Shown: positions 59,977-64,000 of the stretch, piece after piece
Position numbering within the stretch: position 1 is the stretch's first letter
Layout: each line of letters starts with the position of its first letter
Origin: Streptomyces antioxidans
GTDB taxonomy: Bacteria; Actinomycetota; Actinomycetes; Streptomycetales; Streptomycetaceae
Assembly: GCF_000968685.2 (NCBI RefSeq)
Contig: NZ_LAKD02000043.1
Coordinates: 62,001 to 126,000, forward strand
Length of the DNA stretch: 64,000 nt
Direction: 5' to 3'
Notes under the pieces: generated by a model
Told to the model about the DNA's origin: nothing
Databases searched by the model: none
Seen by the model: only the letters and a program-made list of their open reading frames with translations
Translations under genes and position numbers: made by a program

Positions 59977-59997
59977 GTGCCACGATCTGGCGAGGAG

Positions 59998-60963
59998 TCA
60001 CCGGCGCACTGCGAGCGACACCGCGAAGCGGCCCTCCGCGTCGGTCCACCAGCGCCGCGACTCCATTCCCGCGGCGGCCAGTTCGGCCCGCACCTTCCCC
60101 TCCCGGAACTTGGCGGACACCTCGGTGCGGACCTCCTCCCCGGCCGTGAAGTGCACCGCGAGATCCATGGCGGGGATCTTCGCGGTGAGCTCCTTACGGG
60201 CCCTGAGCCGCATCTCGACCCATTCCTCCTCGGCGTTCCACACCGCCACGTGGTCGAAGTCGGAGGGGTCGAAGTCGGCGCCCAGTTCGCGGTTGAGCAC
60301 CGTCAGCACGTTCTTGTTGAACGCCGCGGTGACCCCCTGGTCGTCGTCGTAGGCGGAGACGAGGGTGGCCTCGTTCTTGACCAGGTCGGTGCCGAGCAGC
60401 AGCGCGTCGCCGGGTGCGAGCAGTTCGCTCACCGAGGCGAAGAAGGCCGCACGCTCAGCGGGCAGCAGATTGCCGATCGTGCCCCCGAGGAACGCCAGCA
60501 GCCTCGGCCCCGGGGTGTCATCGGGCAGCGCGAGCCCGTCCATGAAGTCGGCCACCAGCGCGTGCACCATCAGCCGTGGATGCTCGGCCAGCAGGGCCTC
60601 CCCGGCCAGTTCCAGCGCGCTCTCGCTCACGTCGACGGGAACGTAGACGCGCAGATCCGGCAGTGCCCGGATCAGGTGGTGGGTCTTCTCGGAGGAGCCG
60701 GAGCCCAGTTCGACAAGGGTGCGGGCCCCGGTGGCGTCGGCGATCTCCGCCGCGCGGGCAACGAGGATCTCCCGCTCGGCACGGGTCGGGTAGTACTCGG
60801 GCAGCCGGGTGATCTCTTCGAAGAGCGCGCTGCCCCGGGCGTCGTAGAACCACTTGGGCGGAAGCTGTTTCGGGGTGCTGGTCAGCCCCTCGGCCACATC
60901 GGCGCGCAGCGCGGCCGTGGTGGCATCGGCGGGCAGGGTGCGGGTGACGGTGAAGGGGCTCAA
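59998..60963 (-). CDS. egtD: L-histidine N(alpha)-methyltransferase EgtD
   Basis: This 321-residue SAM methyltransferase trimethylates histidine to hercynine, the first step of ergothioneine synthesis. EgtD hallmarks are seen: YDARGSALFEEITRLPEYYP (about 41-60), SAM motif LVELGSGSSEKTHHLI, LAFLGGTIGNL, and C-terminal RRWWTDAEGRFAVSLA. The start is TTG at 60963, overlapping the egtC stop as TTGA and lying about 7 nt after AAGGAGG; no ATG/GTG is suitably placed. It is the last gene of egtABCD. Confidence 0.95.
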   Translation of the reverse strand: MSPFTVTRTLPADATTAALRADVAEGLTSTPKQLPPKWFYDARGSALFEEITRLPEYYPTRAEREILVARAAEIADATGARTLVELGSGSSEKTHHLIRALPDLRVYVPVDVSESALELAGEALLAEHPRLMVHALVADFMDGLALPDDTPGPRLLAFLGGTIGNLLPAERAAFFASVSELLAPGDALLLGTDLVKNEATLVSAYDDDQGVTAAFNKNVLTVLNRELGADFDPSDFDHVAVWNAEEEWVEMRLRARKELTAKIPAMDLAVHFTAGEEVRTEVSAKFREGKVRAELAAAGMESRRWWTDAEGRFAVSLAVRR

Positions 60964-61715
60964 CGGGAAGCCTCCTTGAGTGCGGTGAGCAGTACATCGG
61001 TACGGGTGGCGGTGAGCAGGGTGCGGTCGGGGACCTCGGTCCAGCCGGGGTCCTGGTCGTACGGCTCGGAGGCCACGGCCACGCCCCGGTCCGGATCTGT
61101 CAGGTACCACAGCGTGTCGCCCCAGGCGGTGGCGGCGATGGTCTCGCCGTCCATGAGCAGCAGATTGAGCCGTGAGCCGGGGGCGGCGTCGGCCAGTCGC
61201 TCGACGGCCTCGGCCAACGCCTCCGGCGGCGCCTGGCCCAGCCGCAGCCGGTGCAGCACCAGCGCCCAGACGAACGCCGAGTCGCACCGGGCCTCCAGGC
61301 CGAGCAGATCCGCGGGTGGCAGGGCGGCGGCGAGGTCCGCGACCGCGTGCGGCCAGTCGCGCAGCGCTCCGTTGTGACTGAACAGCCAGGTCCCGGAGGC
61401 GAACGGCGAGGCCCCCGCCTCGCCGTCCGCGCTCGCCTCGGTGGCATCCCTCACGGCGGCCATCAGCGCCCCCGTGCGCACCACGCGGGCCAGGTCGGCG
61501 AACGACAGGTCGCCCCAGATGGGCCCGGAGCGCCGGTAGCGCGCGGGCACCGGGTCGCCCGGCGCGTACCAGCCGACGCCGAACCCGTCGGCGTTGACCG
61601 TGCCGTGCGCCTGCCGCCGTGGCGCCCACGACTGCCGGAACAGACTGTCCGGGGGCGCCGTGACCACCTCGCCGATGGGGACCGACGGGCCGAGGTACGC
61701 CAGGTGCCGGCACAT
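60960..61715 (-). CDS. egtC: Gamma-glutamyl-hercynylcysteine sulfoxide amidohydrolase EgtC
   Basis: This 251-residue class II glutamine-amidotransferase-like Ntn hydrolase removes the gamma-glutamyl group from the sulfoxide intermediate. Cys2 (MCRHLAYLG) is the nucleophile. NADGFGVGWYAPG, FSHNGALRDW and RCDSAFVWALVLHRL are the family motifs. Its ATG shares a base with the egtB stop (TGATG). It also overlaps the egtD start, so the operon is tightly coupled. Confidence 0.95.
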   Translation of the reverse strand: MCRHLAYLGPSVPIGEVVTAPPDSLFRQSWAPRRQAHGTVNADGFGVGWYAPGDPVPARYRRSGPIWGDLSFADLARVVRTGALMAAVRDATEASADGEAGASPFASGTWLFSHNGALRDWPHAVADLAAALPPADLLGLEARCDSAFVWALVLHRLRLGQAPPEALAEAVERLADAAPGSRLNLLLMDGETIAATAWGDTLWYLTDPDRGVAVASEPYDQDPGWTEVPDRTLLTATRTDVLLTALKEASR

Positions 61716-63043
61716 CAGGACGCGTCCCGCGCGGTGCGGAAGCCGGAGAAGATCTGGCGGCGCACCGGCAGGTCCCAGTTGCGGAACGTGCCCCGGCAGG
61801 CGACCTCGGCCACCGCGAAGGAGCCGCCGCGCAGCACCTTGTGCGCCGGGCCGAAGAACACCTCCGAGTACTCGCGGTACGGAAAGGCGCGGAACCCCGG
61901 ATAGGGCAGGAAGTCGCTGGAGGTCCACTCCCACACATCGCCGATCAGCTGCCGCACCCCCAGCGGCGATGCGCCCCGCGGATAGCTTCCGGCCGCAGCG
62001 GGCCGCAGATGGCGCTGGCCAAGGTTGGCGTGCTCCGGCGTGGGGTCGTCGTCGCCCCACGGGTAGCGCCGGGACCGGCGGCTCTCCGGGTCATGGCGGG
62101 CGGCCTTCTCCCACTCCTCCTCGGCCGGCAGCCGCCGCCCCGCCCAGCGGGCGTAGGCGTCCGCCTCGTACCAGCTCACATGCACCACCGGCTCCTCCGG
62201 CGGCACCGGCTCCGTCACCCCGAACCGCCGGCGCAGCCACTGTCCGCCCTCGCGGCGCCAGAACAGCGGGGCGGCGATGCCGTGTTCCTGGATGTACGCC
62301 CAGCCGTCGGCGCTCCACCAGCGCGGCTCGGTGTAGCCGCCGTCCGCGATGAACCGCTCGTACGCGCCGTTGGTCACCGGAGCGGTGTCGATGTGGAAGG
62401 CCGGGACCAGCCGGTGGTGCGCGGGCCGCTCGTTGTCCAGGGCCCAGGGCTCGGACGAGGTGCCCATGGTGAACGGGCCGCCCGGTATCAGCACCTCATC
62501 CGGCAGGGCCGCGCCGTCCTCCGGGGCGGGCGGCGGCGGGGCGGTGAGCGCGGCGGGTCCACGGCGCAGCTGGTGGGTGATGAGCATCGTCTCGTCGTGC
62601 TGCTGCTCATGCTGGGCGATCATGCCGAAGGCGAAGCCCGCGTCGACCAGCGGGGCGCCGCGCAGCTCGATCCGCTCCAGGATGTCCAGCACCCGGCCGC
62701 GCACCTCGTGGACATAGCCGCGGGCCTCGGCGGGCGCCAGCAGCGGCAGGGTGGGGCGCTCGGCGCGGGGATGCGCGAAGGCGTCGTAGATCGAGTCGAT
62801 CTCGGGGCGCAGGGCGTCACCTCCGCCGACCGCGCGCAGCAGCCACTGCTCCTCCTGGTTGCCGATGTGCGCCAGGTCCCACACCAGCGGGGACATCAGC
62901 GGGGAGTGCTGGGCGGTGAGGTCGTGCTCGTCCACGCAGGTGGTGAGGGTGTGGGTGCGGTCGCGCGCGGTGCGCAGCGCCTTCTCGGCGCGCAGCCGCA
63001 GCGCCTCGGGGTCGATGGTGAGCTCGGAATCGGGGGCGGTCAT
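61715..63043 (-). CDS. egtB: Hercynine oxygenase (iron-dependent sulfoxide synthase) EgtB
   Basis: This 442-residue protein has an N-terminal DinB-like domain with the iron His residues in VWDLAHIGNQEEQW and AQHEQQHDET, and a C-terminal FGE-sulfatase domain (about 180-440: IPGGPFTMGT, HVSWYEADAYARWAGRRLPA, QLIGDVWEWTSSDF, VLRGGSFA). It joins gamma-glutamylcysteine and hercynine with O2. Its ATG overlaps the egtA stop (ATGA) and has AAGGAGG inside egtA. Confidence 0.95.
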   Translation of the reverse strand: MTAPDSELTIDPEALRLRAEKALRTARDRTHTLTTCVDEHDLTAQHSPLMSPLVWDLAHIGNQEEQWLLRAVGGGDALRPEIDSIYDAFAHPRAERPTLPLLAPAEARGYVHEVRGRVLDILERIELRGAPLVDAGFAFGMIAQHEQQHDETMLITHQLRRGPAALTAPPPPAPEDGAALPDEVLIPGGPFTMGTSSEPWALDNERPAHHRLVPAFHIDTAPVTNGAYERFIADGGYTEPRWWSADGWAYIQEHGIAAPLFWRREGGQWLRRRFGVTEPVPPEEPVVHVSWYEADAYARWAGRRLPAEEEWEKAARHDPESRRSRRYPWGDDDPTPEHANLGQRHLRPAAAGSYPRGASPLGVRQLIGDVWEWTSSDFLPYPGFRAFPYREYSEVFFGPAHKVLRGGSFAVAEVACRGTFRNWDLPVRRQIFSGFRTARDAS

Positions 63044-64000
63044 GACCGTCCCTCCTTACCGGTGAAGGGAGCGAGCAGATCGTCGGCCGGACATCGGCCG
63101 CGGAGCACATAGCGGTCGTTGAAGTCGGCGACGGCGGCGGTGATGGCGGGGGAGGCGCCGATGCGCGGCAGTGCGTCCAGCGCCGTGCTGAAGCAGCTGA
63201 CGGCGGCGGTGCGCAGCTCGGGGTCGGCCAGACCGTGGCGGGCCGCGGCGCGCCACAGCGGATTGCCCGGTGCGGGGCGGGCGCCCGCCGTCTCGGCGAG
63301 CGGTTTCACCACCCGGTAGACCGTTTCGGCGGCCGCGGGATCGTCGAACAGCGCCACCGTGACGGCGAGCGGGACGATCCATCCGTCCTCGCCGCTCTGC
63401 GCGTCGATCATGCGCAGTTCCAGATGGCCGCGCGGGCGGACGGGGGGAAAGAGCGTGGAGATGTGGAAGTCGAGGTCGTCATGGGTGGGTGGCCGGGGCA
63501 GCCCCGTCCGGGCCCACTGGCGGAAGGGCACCCCGGACGGCACCGCCCACGGCGTCTTCTCGTCCCGGATGGCCATCACGGGCGCGTCCAGCACGTAGTG
63601 GGCCCAGGCCGTGCGCGGATCCCGGCCGTCGGCCGGGGCGTGGGTGCGGGCGGGCTCCATCGCCGTCCACAGCGCCTGCCGGGTGGAGCGGTAGCCCGTG
63701 GGGCGGCCCTGGCGCAGCGGCGAGTTGGCGAACGCGGCGGTGAGCACCGCGCCCAGCAGATGGGCGAGCCGCCAGCGCCGTGCCATGCCGAGCGGTCCGG
63801 GTTCCTCGTGCCCGGCGTCCACGCAGACCTGCACCGAGGCGGTGTTGCACATCATGGAGCGCCCGGCCGGACCCCGGCGGTCGAAGTAGGTCTCCATGCA
63901 GTCGTACCGGGGCGTGGTGAGGAAGCGTCTCGGTGGGCGCCAGGGGTCATGTCCGTGACCGGCGAGACCGAGGCCGAGGCCGGTGAGCAGGGAACGTACG
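63040..64000 (-). CDS. egtA: EgtA glutamate-cysteine ligase, 5' end outside window
   Basis: The visible 320 C-terminal codons encode a GCS2-type glutamate-cysteine ligase of the EgtA branch: TTPRYDCMETYFDRRGPAG, MMCNTASVQVCVDAG, and FHISTLFPPVRPRGHLELRM. It makes gamma-glutamylcysteine, the sulfur donor for EgtB in mycobacteria. The frame is open to the window edge, so start and promoter lie beyond 64000. It is the first visible gene of the egtABCD operon; no egtE is seen here, and in Streptomyces the lyase is usually encoded elsewhere. Confidence 0.94.
   Translation of the reverse strand, partial: VRSLLTGLGLGLAGHGHDPWRPPRRFLTTPRYDCMETYFDRRGPAGRSMMCNTASVQVCVDAGHEEPGPLGMARRWRLAHLLGAVLTAAFANSPLRQGRPTGYRSTRQALWTAMEPARTHAPADGRDPRTAWAHYVLDAPVMAIRDEKTPWAVPSGVPFRQWARTGLPRPPTHDDLDFHISTLFPPVRPRGHLELRMIDAQSGEDGWIVPLAVTVALFDDPAAAETVYRVVKPLAETAGARPAPGNPLWRAAARHGLADPELRTAAVSCFSTALDALPRIGASPAITAAVADFNDRYVLRGRCPADDLLAPFTGKEGRS

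Noticed and set aside
59706..59997. ydaO/c-di-AMP riboswitch upstream of the rpf genes, as known for Streptomyces rpfA
   Set aside because: I could not find the conserved ydaO segments upstream of either rpf gene here; only the CRP-type box and a promoter were seen.

Overview
This is a 64 kb piece of a high-GC actinomycete chromosome, almost certainly Streptomyces. Third codon positions are nearly all G/C, genes use GTG/TTG starts, and there are WhiJ-type XRE/DUF397 pairs, LAL regulators, an ergothioneine operon and rare in-frame TTA (bldA) codons. No rRNA, tRNA, CRISPR array, transposase or prophage gene was recognised. Both ends cut genes: formate dehydrogenase at the left and egtA at the right.

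Layout. 1-10 kb: truncated formate dehydrogenase, a DUF429 protein, an Rpf-LysM-M23 muralytic enzyme, a 1.55 kb non-coding gap, a MOSC protein, an SRPBCC gene remnant, and a p-aminobenzoyl-glutamate-type unit (double Lrp/AsnC regulator, AbgT transporter, M20 peptidase). 10-17 kb: XRE/DUF397 pair, a hypothetical gene, a HisC-like aminotransferase with a long Pro/Gln-rich tail, an NB-ARC/LuxR regulator, and a coupled DUF5999/ATPase pair. 17.7-27.2 kb: three tandem giant LAL regulators followed by a PAS-LuxR regulator. This is the order known from nystatin/amphotericin-type polyene clusters, but no polyketide synthase is present in the window. Three of the four genes carry a TTA codon.

27-43 kb: PucR regulator with gabT-gabD (GABA to succinate), a TerD-CAP-CAP protein, a membrane peptidoglycan-binding protein, a flavin monooxygenase, a GABA-type permease, a conserved hypothetical, and a glycerol unit (FGGY kinase, GlpA-like dehydrogenase with a [2Fe-2S] domain, second FAD oxidoreductase). 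43-50 kb: S4 protein and lipoamide dehydrogenase fired from a 30-bp bidirectional gap with apparently leaderless promoters, a multidomain SpoIIE phosphatase, an MBL hydrolase and an orphan GltD-like flavoprotein.

50-55 kb: a divergent six-gene group (IpdC-, IpdB-, IpdA- and EchA20-like on minus, two SDRs on plus) that matches, gene for gene, the mycobacterial segment for degrading steroid rings C and D. It is arranged around a nested inverted-repeat operator. 55.5-59.7 kb: SGNH hydrolase, phytoene-desaturase-like oxidoreductase and a second Rpf-LysM-M23 enzyme. The latter's upstream region has a perfect CRP-type box and its third codon is TTA. 60-64 kb: egtABCD, the ergothioneine operon, with overlapping start/stop codons and a strong terminator.

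The strongest candidates for something new are the free-standing polyene-type regulatory cassette with two Walker-A-deficient LALs, the partial HIP (steroid) gene group with its own operator, and the CRP/bldA-marked Rpf gene.
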